Below, piece by piece: positions 22,470-34,413 of a stretch of DNA of 64,000 nucleotides. The DNA comes from Cunninghamia lanceolata. Taxonomy: Eukaryota > Streptophyta > Pinopsida > Cupressales > Cupressaceae. Below the pieces are notes generated by a model. That model made no database searches, was not told the DNA's origin, and saw only the letters and a program-made list of their open reading frames with translations. The stretch is taken from NCBI GenBank assembly GCA_027924645.1, contig BSBN01001483.1, positions 310,001-374,000 of the forward strand, in the 5' to 3' direction. The first letter of the stretch is position 1. Each line of letters starts with the position of its first letter. Made by a program: the position numbers and the translations under genes.

Positions 22470-23216
22470 GATAGATTAGCTTTGGTTCGCAGTTGAAGAT
22501 CTTGTCTTGTGGATCTAATAAGATAATTCTAGTCCTTAGATGATCCTAAATCCATAGTTTTATCTTCTAATCATCCTTAGAAGTATAGTATCAAGTAGCA
22601 CAAGTTCGACATAACAGAGAACAGTCTTGAGCAGAGAAGAACACCTGTTTGATTTGGTCCGTATTCCTCCAGTAATAGGTATTTCCTCTTGTGGTTTTGA
22701 GGTGTTGTAAACACATGTTTGAAGTCTCTAAATCCAAAGTTGTAGAGCTAGAAGTCTACCAGTAAGGCAGTTATGAGCATCAAAGTATCACTACTTGCTT
22801 AGATAGTGTTTTACAGTGAGACAGTGCAACTTCTAATGGTCCGCATTTCACCACATGATTATATTATGCTATGCAGTTCTGAAGGTAAGATTGAGGATGC
22901 CTAAAGAGTCTTAGATATGAATTTGAGCAAGTTTTGTGGTTCACACTGAAAGTTGTGTTCTGACAGTTAGAATGAACCTGTGATAGTCTGTGTATGAGGC
23001 TGACATGATACTTTGATCTATGTGTGGTATAATCTATTCATTGGAATCATATCCTAAGTGGTTCTATAGTTGAAGCCAACATATATGAATATGTTTCAAG
23101 TGTTGAATTGGTTCACAAAGTATTTTGGTGAAAGGATTAGGCCCACAAGCTACACAAGGCATAACTACACACTTCATCTTTGTAGGCTAGCCTAATTTGA
23201 AGATTACAAATGTTGC

Positions 23217-23251
<35 letters not shown>

Positions 23252-23500
23252 CTCTATTTTGATGTTTGAAGTATGAATGTGTGTGTGTGTGTGACATGCA
23301 AAGGTCTATGATTTTGTAAAGGTGACAAGTGCAGAAGAAGAGATCTTATTTTCATGTAAGAGCAGAGCAGTGTAACAAAGCAGTTTAGGATGAAGAGTTT
23401 TGGGACAATTTTTTGAGCATCATTAGAGCTGTATCCATGCATTTGTAGATGCAATTTTAATTGTTCATTTTGGCAGTGAGCCTATATGTAGTGAGTCATT
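22470..23500 (+). mobile_element. C+: left part of the 5' LTR of a copia-type element
   Basis: It resembles the reverse complement of the C- LTR, for example GTGGTTTTGAGGTGTTGTAAACAC near 22693 against the C- LTR near 24650. Its start is missing: T0 begins at 22469. The right part continues after the C- insertion, at 52107-52364. It contains (AT)15 at 23219-23248 and (GT)7 at 23279-23293. No coding sequence. Confidence 0.7.
23219..23293. repeat. AT and GT microsatellites
   Basis: (AT)15 at 23219-23248 and (GT)7 at 23279-23293, inside the C+ LTR. Confidence 0.95.
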
Positions 23501-24747
23501 TGTTGAATGTCAGGAACACTGGAGGGGGGGGGGGTGAATCAGTGTTCTATAAATTTTTTCATGTACTTTTACTTTTAACCATTTCAAAGGAATAATCCAA
23601 TAGAAGCAAAATATACAACTAAACAACATCCACAAAAGCATGACACATAGCACCAAGATTTTACATGGAAAATCCAAGGAGGGAAAAACCACAAAGAGGA
23701 TTAGATCTCATAAATATATTGTAGTCTTTACAAAAATGGTGTTCAGGCTTGGTCACTTGAGGGGCCCAGAACATGCTGGATTACAACCATAAAGTACAAC
23801 TAAGTTTAGCAGGCTCACTATCTCAACCCTAAACCTAGCAAGATTACAATAAGGGTTATTAAACACTGAGGGTTGTTAAACCCTACTGTAGGCTCATTGC
23901 AGGCTTACTGCCTTGATGACAACACTTTGCTTCCAGTCAGATCACACATGATAACTAAGTACTGCTTAGGCATCTGCTACTGTGCCAGGGTGCAGTCATT
24001 TAACAATTATACTCTGAATCCCAAGTCTTCATCGCTGTTGATCCTCTAACTCTGCTCCACTATTCGCATCCTTGCATCACACCTCTATTTCACACATGAC
24101 AACCAAATTTCATCACCTTTATATATTCGCATCATGATTTACTTCATAATCAGGTCGGCATCCAAGAAGTGAAATGTGTACATAAAAATATGTACCTTGT
24201 CACTCAATCCAATGCACTAAGTGTCACATGGACCCAAATCTTCTCCCAAGCGTGTTCATATAGGTTGGATCTAATCTTTCAATTGCTTACATAAATCCTC
24301 CAATCATTAACTCTTCTCCACACAATGATTTATCTCACTAGTCGACTTGTTCCTCAAGAACATGCTTAACAACTTCATCTGTTGTCTTACAACTTCTACT
24401 ACTGATCACAAAACACTTCCAAAACCATGTCAAGGACTCTTTACACATTCCCAATCTTACCCTCAGAACCACAAGGCATGATATCATCTTGCGGAGAAAT
24501 GCATTTCATCAAAACTCAGACTCAGTCTCTGTTAAACTCTATCAAACACTATGCTGGTACTTAGCAGCTTGTAGCTATCCTTCTGGTGAACTTCATATCT
24601 CCTAACTTTGGAATAAGACACTTCATATAAGTGTTTACAACACCTCAAAACCACAGAACAAAATACTTATCTACGAAGGAATGCAGACTACTTCACCATG
24701 CCCTATTCACTATTCCTCCTATACCCTTGCTTACCCGGACTTAGACA
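23501..24747 (-). mobile_element. C-: larger part of the 3' LTR of a minus-strand copia-type element
   Basis: The LTR end, read on the minus strand, is GACATTCAACA at 23501. The LTR is interrupted at 24747 by T1 and resumes at 46148. Aligned to the intact copy at 50572-52106 it is collinear. An 11-base G run lies at 23524-23534. The minus-strand TATATAAA at 24118-24125 is the LTR TATA box. The flank TCATT (23496-23500) pairs with TCCTT (52107-52111) as a target duplication with one change. Confidence 0.85.
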
Positions 24748-24949
24748 TGTTGTGCCTTGCACACACGCCCCATTCTAAACATGGGGACCCTTCCCCCTTT
24801 TTGCTTTGGCCAGTGAGTCATTTGGTTTTTTGATCTCTCTCTCGGAGTGGTTGTATGGTCTAAAGTATCTATGCCCTGGATAGAATGTTTACATTGAAAA
24901 AATCACTTCAAACTTGCTAAGGAGGATTGTTATTTTCCCTCTGGAGTCC

Positions 24950-26545
24950 TTGATTTAGTATTTTGCGCTAAAACTGAACTCAACTGACCTTTGCGCTAAA
25001 TCTGGCTTCAACCGACCTCTGCGCCGATTTTTAGTCTGTCAGACCTAGCGCTAAAAACCCCTCTGTCTGACCTCCGCGCCAAAACCTTGTTGCTCCGACC
25101 TTTGCGCTGATCTTCCCTTCGTCCGACCTATGCGCTAAGATTCGTTCCAACTGACTTTGTGCTAAAATTTCAATCGTCGACTTGGTCGGATCCCCAAACA
25201 AACCCCACAGGTCGGATGAGTTCAAAATCCCCGCCAAACAGGTTAAGTCGGTTCGCGCTAATTCTTCCCTCAACCGACCAGGTCGGAGACCTCCGGTTTT
25301 CCCACCAAGTCAGACCAGCTACAAATCCGCGCTGACAGTCCGTACTCCCGAGTAATTAATGGTGGATTTGCGTGGCTTAAATAGGGAAATTAAGTGGGAT
25401 TAACTCATTTTTCACCACGTTTTCAAGGTTGCACAATCTTGAGCTCCAATTTTCACGGTCGACATCGCCCGAGCTCGAACCCGCGACCTCCCGACAAGAT
25501 TGAATCTGCGCCGCCATTTACAGGTAGGGTTCTAACCCTCTGCATTTCCAAGTGTCTTTAGAGTTTTTCGAAGCAAGTTAGGGGATACCGTTAGGGTTTT
25601 CATTTTTTCATAGTGATTGCTGAAATATGATAGTTCTGGGTTAGGGTTTGGTGAGTTGATCCTTTCATTTTTCAAACCCTAGGTTTAAAAGACCACAAAC
25701 TAAGATGCCTTAGGCGAATTTAGACCCTTTCGGGTCAAAACCCTGCAAACCCCGCGCATGAAGTCGGCGCTGAATTGACCTTCGATCGACCTCTAAACGA
25801 CCAAACCATCCAATATGGTCAGACACCCTACGATCTAGCGCCAAAATCCAACGCCCAATTGCACTAAAAACGACCTCATCTAACCCTCGTAGCTAACATA
25901 TCGTTTCCAATCAGGTCGGATGGTTTAGAAAGGCCCGCAACTCTGAAAACCTCTTTTTGCACTAAAATCTCCTCTGTCCGACCTTGCGCTACAATACCTT
26001 GTGTCCGACCAAGTCGGATGACATCCATAACCCCGCGAAGTCGGTGCTGCTCGAAAAGCCCGCTGAAAGGACCCACCAAACTATTTGCGCTACAATTTCC
26101 TACATCCGACCAGGCGCTGAAATACCTTGTATCCAACTTAGTCGGACCCCATCGAAACTCGTGCAAATCGGACTCACCTGAATTCCGCGCAGGAGAACCC
26201 CTGTTATACCAGCAATCGTTTTGCGCTAGTTTGTCCACCGACTGACTTGTAGACCATCGGAGGTCGGAGACCTCCGAATCTTGCGCAAGCTAGACACCCT
26301 AGAAAATAGCACAAATTCTGAGACGTACAGAACAGACCCTCATCTAAGGTCGGACCTGCCTCATTTTCCCGCCAAGGTCGGACAGCCTCAATTTTAGCAC
26401 TTTTTCTGCCCAAAGTCGGACACCCTAGAAAATAGCGCAGATTCCGGGACGCACAGAACAGACCCTCATCTAAGGTCGGACCTGCCTCATTTTCCCGCCA
26501 AGGTCGGACAACCTCCATATTAGCGCAAATCTCCCTAAATGGCCG
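24950..26545 (+). promoter_or_regulatory. U3 array of TCCGACC/GGTCGGA and GCGCTAAAA motifs (5' LTR of T1)
   Basis: At least 20 copies of the CCGAC core, in either orientation, alternate with some 17 copies of GCGCTA- or GCGCCA-type words in two blocks, 24960-25350 and 25760-26545. The second block ends with a 126-bp tandem duplication (26294 and 26420). CCGAC is the core of plant DRE/CRT elements, and TTTGCGC resembles E2F sites; neither role is demonstrated. Short ORFs through this region are repeat by-products. Confidence 0.6.
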
Positions 26546-26806
26546 AATTTGCTAAAATTTCTTTAGGGAAGATGGTTCAAGGTAAGGTCATTAAGGTTGT
26601 AATGCTGTAATAATGATGTTTAGGTGAATCTTTTTACAACATTTGATATCTCCTTGCATGCAATGCTCTAAGTATGCTAACTTAACTTAGTCTTCCTTCA
26701 AAATGCATGCTCATAATGAATGATAGATTTATGATTGGTTTATCTAATCCTAGGAGTACATCAAGGAACTTACTTGGTATCAAGCTTATAAGGTCTGGTT
26801 TTGCAG
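25524..26806 (+). other. Possible 5'-UTR intron of the T1 U3 gene
   Basis: Donor ACAG/GTAGGG at 25524 and acceptor GGTTTTGCAG ending at 26806, 5 bp before the start codon. It parallels the better-supported small intron of A and B, but here the donor is weaker and the intron would contain half of the repeat array. A TATA-like TTAAATA lies near 25377. Confidence 0.3.
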
Positions 26807-26811
26807 ATTAG

Positions 26812-29800
26812 ATGACTGCACGAGCTCAAGCCATGAAGTATGAGTTCAAAGGGATACACCCAGAGACCAAAATCCACTCTGGGTGGAGTAACGTGGGAGA
26901 CACCGATCTAGGTCATATTGACTTAGATGATTTCAGACTCAGAATCTTCGGACCCACTCCGACTCCTCGGGCTAAGAGACTTAAGGACAGTGGACTCGGA
27001 CAAGTAGCTGCCTTCCCGACCTCTGTTCAGTGTGCAGAATTGATAGCAAGTTGTGCAGATAGATACGATATCGTATCTAGACAAATTCAGACAGCTAGTG
27101 GAGAAGTCCTGGCTGATTTGTCCCCGCCTGCTTTGGCAGAGATGCTAGATATCCCGTGGCATAAAACCATGACTATGCCCGACAGGCAAGCATCCAAAGA
27201 GGCATATAATAAAGATGTGGAGGGATGCAGGAAACATATAAACGACCATTGGGTCAAGAGCAAGAAATCCACTCTCGTCAAGCTCCCCATAGTATTATAT
27301 AGAAGTGATTTCCATGATGAAATCGAGGATATAGTAACCTTTTTGAGCAGAGTGTATGGGTTACCTGCTGCTTCCACTTTTGAAGATTGGATGTTCATTA
27401 TAATCTCAGAAGTATTGAAGGGAACCAAGTTCCATTGGTCGCAGATCCTTAGCGACAATATACATGAAGCTTTTAGCAACTTCAATGAGAAGAAATATTT
27501 CAGATGGACATCCTACGTCGTCTATGCATTGGCAAGAATGAATCATTACGATGGATTGTCCAAGATCGGAGAAATCAGGAATGATGAAAAGACACAGGTT
27601 AAGGTATATGAAGGCTATCCTCAATTAACTTCGTCACAATCATTGATACACTTCAAGTGAGTCAACGATGCATTTACTATGTACATAGCAAGGAAGTTGC
27701 AAGGTAATACAGCCTTGAGGATTTCAGCCGAGGCTATGAACGAAGTAATCCAATATGGCCGATGGTATATCCAATTTGAAAAATTCACATACATCAGGGT
27801 ACAAGGCTTCACTGGAATGGCATATAGGTTGCCGAGATATCCCGATGATAAGATAGTGCTCCTAGAGCTGTCTAGGCAACTAGTGCCATGTGCTGAAGAA
27901 CTCAAGCACCTGCACAGAACAAATGTCCAATTTCCCATCAAGTTTGGTAGAGGACTCTACGCGTGCCCCTCCCTCGCCTTAGCTGAGTATTCGGATAAAG
28001 AGCTCCAGCTCCTAAACTTGCACTATTACAATGCCAGGGCTCACTTTGACCCAAAACAGGTGATGGAGAAGTTCGTGAGCAGGAAGTTGTTTCACAAGGA
28101 TCATATTGAAGATTTCTGGGCCAACTTCCCTGATGACTATGAGGTCATGAAGAGGGTGCACTCAAGGCTATCCTTGGATTTTATTAAGAAATTTCATGTA
28201 ATGGCAGTGCCAGACCAATTGCAGGACGATGATAATGTCATGGTCAGAGGCCCATGGGAGACACAATACCACCTACCCATCCCATTACCCAATTGGGCGA
28301 ACGCTGAAGAAAGCTCCATGGATGTGATCATGAAGGAGCCGATTAGATTGAGTAAAGTCTGGGTCAGAGCACAATTGGGTGTCCTACAAGGGCAAGGAGT
28401 TCAATTGACCTATACGGTAGTTGAATCAGATAAGGACTCCGACGGAGAGGAGGATGAGCCCATACTGGGGACAGATGATACAGAACCAATCAAGGGAAAG
28501 GATTCAGATATTGATGAACATGCCCCTTTGGCAACAAGGGCAAGGAAAGTAAAAAAACCTCCTGTAAGCTCTCCTCAGAAGAAGGATCCACCTCCTAGGG
28601 CCAGAGTTTCTAAGAGGAAAGACATGCCAGATAGTGCTGGGGAGGCCTCCAAGGCCAAGAAGGTAAAAACAAAAGCAGCAAGCAAGGAAAGTGTTACTAC
28701 CATGAGTGATTCAACTCCTTCAATCTCCTAAACCCCCATGCCTGATACAGGAATGGCTGTTTTGACTTCCACCTTCTCTACTTCTATCCCTCCTCCTTCT
28801 TCCGTTTCATCTACTTCTCCCACCACTTCAGCCGTCATTGTGCAGGAATCATCTCCTTCCGCTTCTCCTTCCTCTGGCATTACTACCACTTCCTGCCCGC
28901 TGGCAATCTCCTCCGGTGATCTCAGCAATCCTGTTTCTCCCACTCTCGCCATTACGTACCCTACCCTTTCTTCTCCCTTACCATTGCCTGCCTTTGCTAA
29001 TTTGACTCAAATTAGTACCCCTTCCTTCACAATTTCTTCTGCTGTTCCCCTTTCACAAATGCCTGCGATGTCATTGGAAGTACCTTTGTTGGATGGTATT
29101 GAGAAGGTGTGCGCGGAGTTAGGGTTATAAGAGCACGAGGTAGTGACTGAAAAGAGCAAGGGAGTGCTGACCAGTGAAAATGATAAAAGCCCCCTCGACA
29201 CGTCTGTTGGTATAGAGATAATTGATATATCTGATAGTCCACTGAGCAAGGACCCAACAGAGGAAATTTTGGAAATTGCACGGGAAAATGTGCTCGAGAG
29301 CCTAAAGGAATTGGCCCAAGGAACAAAGGAGAAGAGCCCTCAACCTAAACAAGGGCCTTCCAAAGAATTGATTGTATCAGATAAGGATGGAGCCACTAAG
29401 TTGAACAAATCTTCCACTCCCGAATGGCTGCAGGATAGGATGGTATACCCGGAACCCCAGATTGAAGTAATGAAAATTGATTTGAGCACCATCCTATCGC
29501 AGGCTCAAAAACCTCAGAAGCAAAAGAGGGCGAAGGTGCAATCAAGGATCTACCAGAGCGAATCAGGCTCAAGGATTGCGGAGGTAGCTGTCCCTCCAGC
29601 TGACGTAGCGAGAGATCAGGTCAGGGCAGAGGATTATGTGATATCTACAGTCGACTTAGGCCCAACCACCCGTGCTCAAAGGGTGGATGATTTCAAGGGA
29701 TCAGTTACGTCAATTTTGAAGCAGTTGGATAAGGACGAGATGTCCAAGAAGGAATTAAAGCGCCAAAACGAGGAGCTCAGGGCATGTCTTCAATTTTTGG

Positions 29801-30600
29801 TAAAACCAATAGATGCAGGGGGAGATATAAGGACTGTGCCTACCTTCCTATCTACAGATGAAATGGCAAAGCTGAGCGAGGTAAGATCAAAGTCCCAGGG
29901 CGTCGAGAATTGGTTGATGAATGTTTTTGAGGCGGGATGCGACGCCATAAGTGCCTCTGCTCAAATCCACCAACGTACAGTGGAATTGCTTAAGAAATGG
30001 AAGGATTTGCGTGATGAATGTGACTTGTTTGACGAATACTATTCTCACATGTATCCGCGAATCAAGGGTATCCGGGAGTTGCCAGCTCAAACCTTGGTCA
30101 CAGAGAATAGTTTGACTGGAGATAGGCTCCCGAAGGCTATTGAGTGGTATCAGCAGTTACTTCTGAGGAAAGAGACCTTTGAGCAAGTAAAGGAAGCATA
30201 TAAACCCGCTGACGAAGAGCTGAGATCTATCGTATACGATATCAGCGATGCTTTGAGAAGCTGTAGAGACGAGTCTTTTGATGATCATGCTCCTTTCGAG
30301 GTCGAAAAATGCAAAGGTAAACTGCATGTTATATTATTTGAAGACACTGTGCTAAGTACGGAAGAACGACTAGATAAAGCAAGTGACCTCAGAGCAGAAT
30401 TCAAAGCATTCCGCAGAGCAGAGACAGATTTTGAAAGGATATACACCAGGTTCAGTCAGGAGCTAGAGGTATTCGATTATAGAATACATCATCTGAAAGA
30501 TCCAGACCCGTCTGATATCAATCCGGCACTTGAAGCATGGTTGGCCTATCGGAATAAGCTGTCTAGCGGGGATAGTATCGACCTGGATAAAGAATCTTAA
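26812..30600 (+). pseudogene. U3-encoded protein, 5' LTR copy of T1
   Basis: Function is unknown. One frame of 1,263 codons runs from the ATG at 26812 (MTARAQAMKYEF) to TAA at 30600. It is broken by TGA at 27658, TAA at 28729 and TAA at 29128. The 3' LTR has CGA, CAA and CAA at these places, so all three are later C-to-T changes. Residues 1-470 form a compact helical domain with WYIQFEKFTYIRVQGF, LPRYPDD and HIEDFWANF, homologous to the A/B protein. Residues 570-626 are Lys/Arg-rich (NLS-like) and 642-740 are Ser/Thr/Pro-rich. ISTVDLG lies near 943, and a long coiled coil fills 970-1250. The gene lies upstream of the LTR TATA box, hence in U3. Confidence 0.85.
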
Positions 30601-30897
30601 TAATATTTGAATATTTTATTGATTCAATCCCATCATTGTTGTAAATTTGATATATCTGGACAGTATGTGATTCATTTTTGTCTTCTTCTCACCTCCTAAA
30701 TGAGTCTTTTCACTAATGTATTGAGTTGGCTAGTCAAAATGACTAGATTCAATGTATCTGGAGCTGTTTTTTCGTCTTTTTCATAAAAGACAAAATGTAA
30801 TCCAGGAATTAATGTGGGTCTTTCTCGATGTAATCTAGGCCGTCGGTGTTGAGTTAATCTCCACCATTCATTTGAAGGGCTAGGGTATGCTGCTTTC

Positions 30898-30905
30898 TAT
30901 ATAAA
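30898..30905 (+). promoter_or_regulatory. LTR TATA box (5' LTR of T1)
   Basis: TATATAAA about 300 bp after the U3 gene and 836 bp before the LTR end; conserved at 45304-45311. It is the probable promoter for the genomic RNA. Confidence 0.65.
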
Positions 30906-31741
30906 GGGCTACCATTTCCACCTTTTGTAAGAGAGATTTTGATGCCAAATTGTTGACTCTATGCCATTTGAATTAATACAAAGCAAGTTTTTGCGGTATT
31001 TCTGAGAATTTGCATCTTGTGTCAATTCATTGTGGTCTTCATGGTTTGCTTCTTGCTCTCCCATAGTTAGATTAGTTGTGCTTTATGATGTTAATGGTTT
31101 ATTGCAGTATTTGATGAAAGTTCCGAGTCCATACTTTTAGTTGTTTGCTGATGGTAAATAACTGTGTAAAGTTAGCATGGGCTTATTATTTGTGCTAAAG
31201 TTCAACTTCATTTTATGAGTTAAGTTGCGCCATTTATTGGGTATTTAACGACTAAATGTGGTCTGAAAACCTTTCGACTTCCATTGAAGATAGCACCGTT
31301 TTCTGTAGCACTGTAACACCCATTTCAGTTTGGTAACTCAGAGAACTGGTTTAAAGTCTGGAATATTTGTCTACTAAGGATAACCCTTGCATTGTGAATG
31401 TCACTTAGGATTCCTTCTAAACCCTAAATCTTTTGCATTTTCTTCAAACCCAATGTTTAGTTGTTAGAGTAGCAATTTTAGCAGCACCTTATTTTGGTTT
31501 ATCAGCTGAGAATCATAATAGGGTTTATGTGTATTTGTTGTCTCAACCTTGAAGATTTGCAGACTGCATGTAAGACCCCTTATAGGTACAGCTAGAACAT
31601 AACCATTGAGAAATTCCAAGCAAGCTAAGACCTAGCTGTATTATCCTTGGAGTAGTCTTGCCTAGGGTGAGATACTTTTCAAGAGAGGTGTAAAACCAGC
31701 AATCACACCTACGTTGTTGCGTGCTAAAAACACCATCAACA

Positions 31742-31763
31742 GAATTGGCGCTAGAAGGAGGGC
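31742..31763 (+). other. Primer-binding site of T1
   Basis: GAATTGGCGCTAGAAGGAGG directly after the LTR; the core TTGGCGCTAGAAGGAGGGC is shared with B and A. Confidence 0.85.
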
Positions 31764-31943
31764 AACTAAAAATCAGCAAGTCTGGGGACTAGACAAAGAC
31801 ACACTCGATCCAGTTCAGCTGGAGAAGAACTGCTATCTCTGACAGAATTTAGAAGAACAAGAAGGGATCAAGGAGTACCCAGGGCTCCTCGAGCTCAGTC
31901 AGCCCCCAGAAATACTACTACTGGTCCCATTAATCACCCTATC

Positions 31944-33722
31944 ATGGCTTACTTTGCGGGAAATAACTAGTCCCCTCTGCTGTTCAATGACTACCATGAC
32001 ATGCCCAAAAACCTAGACAAGTTCTGCTCAAAGTTCAGGGTACATGACCCAGATAGGACCGTGGATGAACACATTAAGATCTTTGAAGCTAATATGTTCA
32101 TGTTACAGGTGCAGCATGAAGATGTGATATGCCGACTGTTCCCCTACTCATTGCAGGATGAAGCTTACTACTGGTTTGCCAATCTTCCGGCGGCATCTAT
32201 AAATTCCTGGCCAAATCTAAAGACAGCTTTTCTGAATAGATTTCGTATGCCCACTACCCTGTCTGATCTCTACCGTTCTTTTGTGGAGATTCGATGAGAG
32301 GAAGGTGAGATGATCAGCACCTTCAATAACAGATTCCAGAAAGCTTACAGTCGTCTGCAGGCCCCCTATGCTATAGACCAGGCTGCTGCCCTACCTATTT
32401 ACTATGCTGCCCTAGATAAACTCACCTCCATGTTTGCAAGGAGGGCTAACCCGGTACCTGCCAGTTTAGCCGCAGCATATGCTGCTGCTGTCGAAGTGAG
32501 TACCCAGCTTGGACAAACAGCCTCTGGCCCGCTGAATCACATGGGTCCCATGGCCATGCCAAACCAAATTCCCATGATAAATCATGCATTGGCCAATCGA
32601 ACCCCTATGATGAACCCAGTCCCGAGCCCAGCCGCCACACAAGCTCTAGTAATCCATCCAGGCAACCCAGTGGCTGAAATGCCTCCAGCGCAAATGCCTT
32701 TCCTGCAGTCCTCGGAGGTGGCCAAGACCAAGGAAGATAGGGACGATATCAAAGAGCTGGTTGAACAGATGAAAAAGCTCACTGCTGAAGTTACTCACCT
32801 CAAAAACCAGAATGCTTATTTACAACAGAAGGGGCAAAATCAGCAACATTTCCAGAGCCAGCAGCATTCACAAAATCAAGGCCCGAACCAATTTCCAAAT
32901 CAAAATCAGTATCAAAATCAGAGCTTTCAGCAGCGGTCAAATCGATCCTGGAATACCAGGCCTAACAATGGGGGAGTGCCTTCACCTTTGGAAAATCAGA
33001 ATAATGACACCAGACCCCCAGGTCGCGTAATGCTGGCCGAAGCTGCCTTATCTACCTGGTGCAGATTGCACAACACCAATGCCCATTCTGAGTTGGATTG
33101 CCCAGAATTCCAGATTGCTTCCAGTATCTTTCAAATGGAAATTCAGAATGCTGAAAATCAGGAGACTCCACCAACAGGGTATGAGATTGTCCCCTCTCAG
33201 AGGTATGATGCTGCTCTCGTTCTTGATAGTTATACATTCCCATTCCAGGATGACAACCAACCTGAAGAAGAAGAGTCTGAGGAGGTCAATGCATATCAGC
33301 AGTACAACAAGACTCCTTACAATTTGAGGAGTAGCAAGCCAAAAGGCCCTTTCACCACTTCCATTCCCCCAAATAGTTGTCAAGTCCCACCTGATCCTCA
33401 GGCTACCAATAATCCTGAACCCCCCAAAGCCCCTCTTCAAACCGCACATCATGGTACCATTGTTGATCCAGAAAGATTCCAGCGTGCTGATATGGTAAAA
33501 ATAGGACAGTATGTGGCTGATGAGCTTAAAAAGATGAAGGTCAGTCTTTCTGTGTATGAGTTGTTTAAGATACCTGAGGTCAGAGCATCTTTCTTTCAAG
33601 ACATAGGCGCTGGAACCAAGACTGATCATACGCCGAGAGAAAACATCGCTAAGGATACTATGGATAAAGGGAAAGAAAGGATACATGTGACCGACGTGGA
33701 ACAAAAAGGTGACTCTGTATAA
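31944..33722 (+). pseudogene. gag: gag (T1)
   Basis: Capsid and nucleocapsid precursor. The start ATG (MAYFAGNN) is 180 bp after the primer site. TAG at 31968 and TGA at 32295 interrupt it; the frame then stays open to 33722. The gag core reads ICRLFPYSLQDEAYYWFANL. A Pro/Ala-rich stretch, a short coiled coil and a Gln/Asn-rich segment (32820-32940) follow. Near 33056 there is a Tat-type zinc motif, WCRLHNTNAHSELDC (C-x2-H-x5-H-x4-C). The frame ends where protease begins in the next frame. In B the two are in one frame, so a one-base indel near the A run at 33702 is likely. Confidence 0.88.
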
Positions 33723-34383
33723 AGACAGGAGAGAAAGTCCGCCTTTCCTCTTAACCCTCAGGATCTTCAACAAAAACCTTCACAATTGTTTAGTAGATTC
33801 AGGTGCTTCCACAAACGTAATGCCATTGTCTGTTTGTAAAGCGCTTGGGCTCACTCCAGCCAAGTCCTCCAGAAAAGTGACGCAATTAGATAAAATGGAG
33901 GTGAATGTGGTTGGTGAATTGAAACGGATACACATGCAATTGGCTTCTGATCCTAGGGTGCAGCATTATATTGATATTCAAGTGGTGGATATTCCAGACC
34001 AATACGGTATGCTTTTAAGTAGAGACTGGTCCAGGACTTTGAATGGATATATGGCGACAGATTTTTCTCATATGTGGCTGCCGTGGAAGGGATTAGCTAA
34101 TCAAATCTGTATTGAAAGGGAACCTAAGATGAAGCACATGATCACTAAATTTAATCAGCCCAACGAAATTTTGTTTTCAGAGGTTGATTTGGGCGTCTAC
34201 CTTCCCCACATCAATCCGCCAGAAGAAATCCTTATGCTGAGTTGCTTAAGACCTCCTAAGCCTCTGATAGAAAGACCAGAAGGTACAGCTGCATATGTTC
34301 AATCCGATGATGGAGAATCTTCAGAGGAAGACGAGCCCGGGGTCTTCGAGGGGTTTCGTAGTTTTGTAGCCAGATTTGTGTAA
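33709..34383 (+). pseudogene. pro: Aspartic protease (T1)
   Basis: Polyprotein-processing protease. It begins with TLYKDRRESPPFLLTLRIF, has the active-site triad DSG in CLVDSGASTNVMPL (Asp codon near 33796), and a C-terminal YGMLLSRDW matching the LLGRDW pattern of the fold. An acidic Ser/Glu tail follows, then an in-frame TAA at 34381-34383. It shares its frame with the downstream RNase H/RT reading, so the natural product was one Pro-Pol polyprotein. Confidence 0.88.
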
Positions 34384-34413
34384 GATCAGACTGCTGTTGG
34401 GAGGCAGGTTCAA

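Larger units (their letters stand above)
24748..31741 (+). repeat. 5' LTR of T1, 6,994 bp
   Basis: Inverted termini are TGTTG and CAACA. The net length difference from the 3' LTR is 4 bp, accounted for by an insertion in the 3' copy near 43750. Contents: repeat-rich upstream region, probable spliced leader, long ORF (26812-30600), TATA box (30898) and about 800 bp of R and U5 without a gene. Confidence 0.95.

Noticed and set aside
23254..23692. Short minus-strand ORFs at the C+/C- junction
   Set aside because: They cross a microsatellite, an LTR end and a G run.
26018..26518. ORFs of 65-120 codons in the T1 U3 array and their copies at 40278-40920
   Set aside because: They run through degenerate repeat sequence on both strands and have no coding character; they exist because the repeat words are GC-rich.
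24748..31741. Possibility that the 7-kb repeats are separate elements flanking a small retrotransposon
   Set aside because: Termini TGTTG/CAACA, the adjoining primer site, the single AGACA duplication around the whole unit and the empty-site paralogue show one insertion; A/B repeat the architecture.
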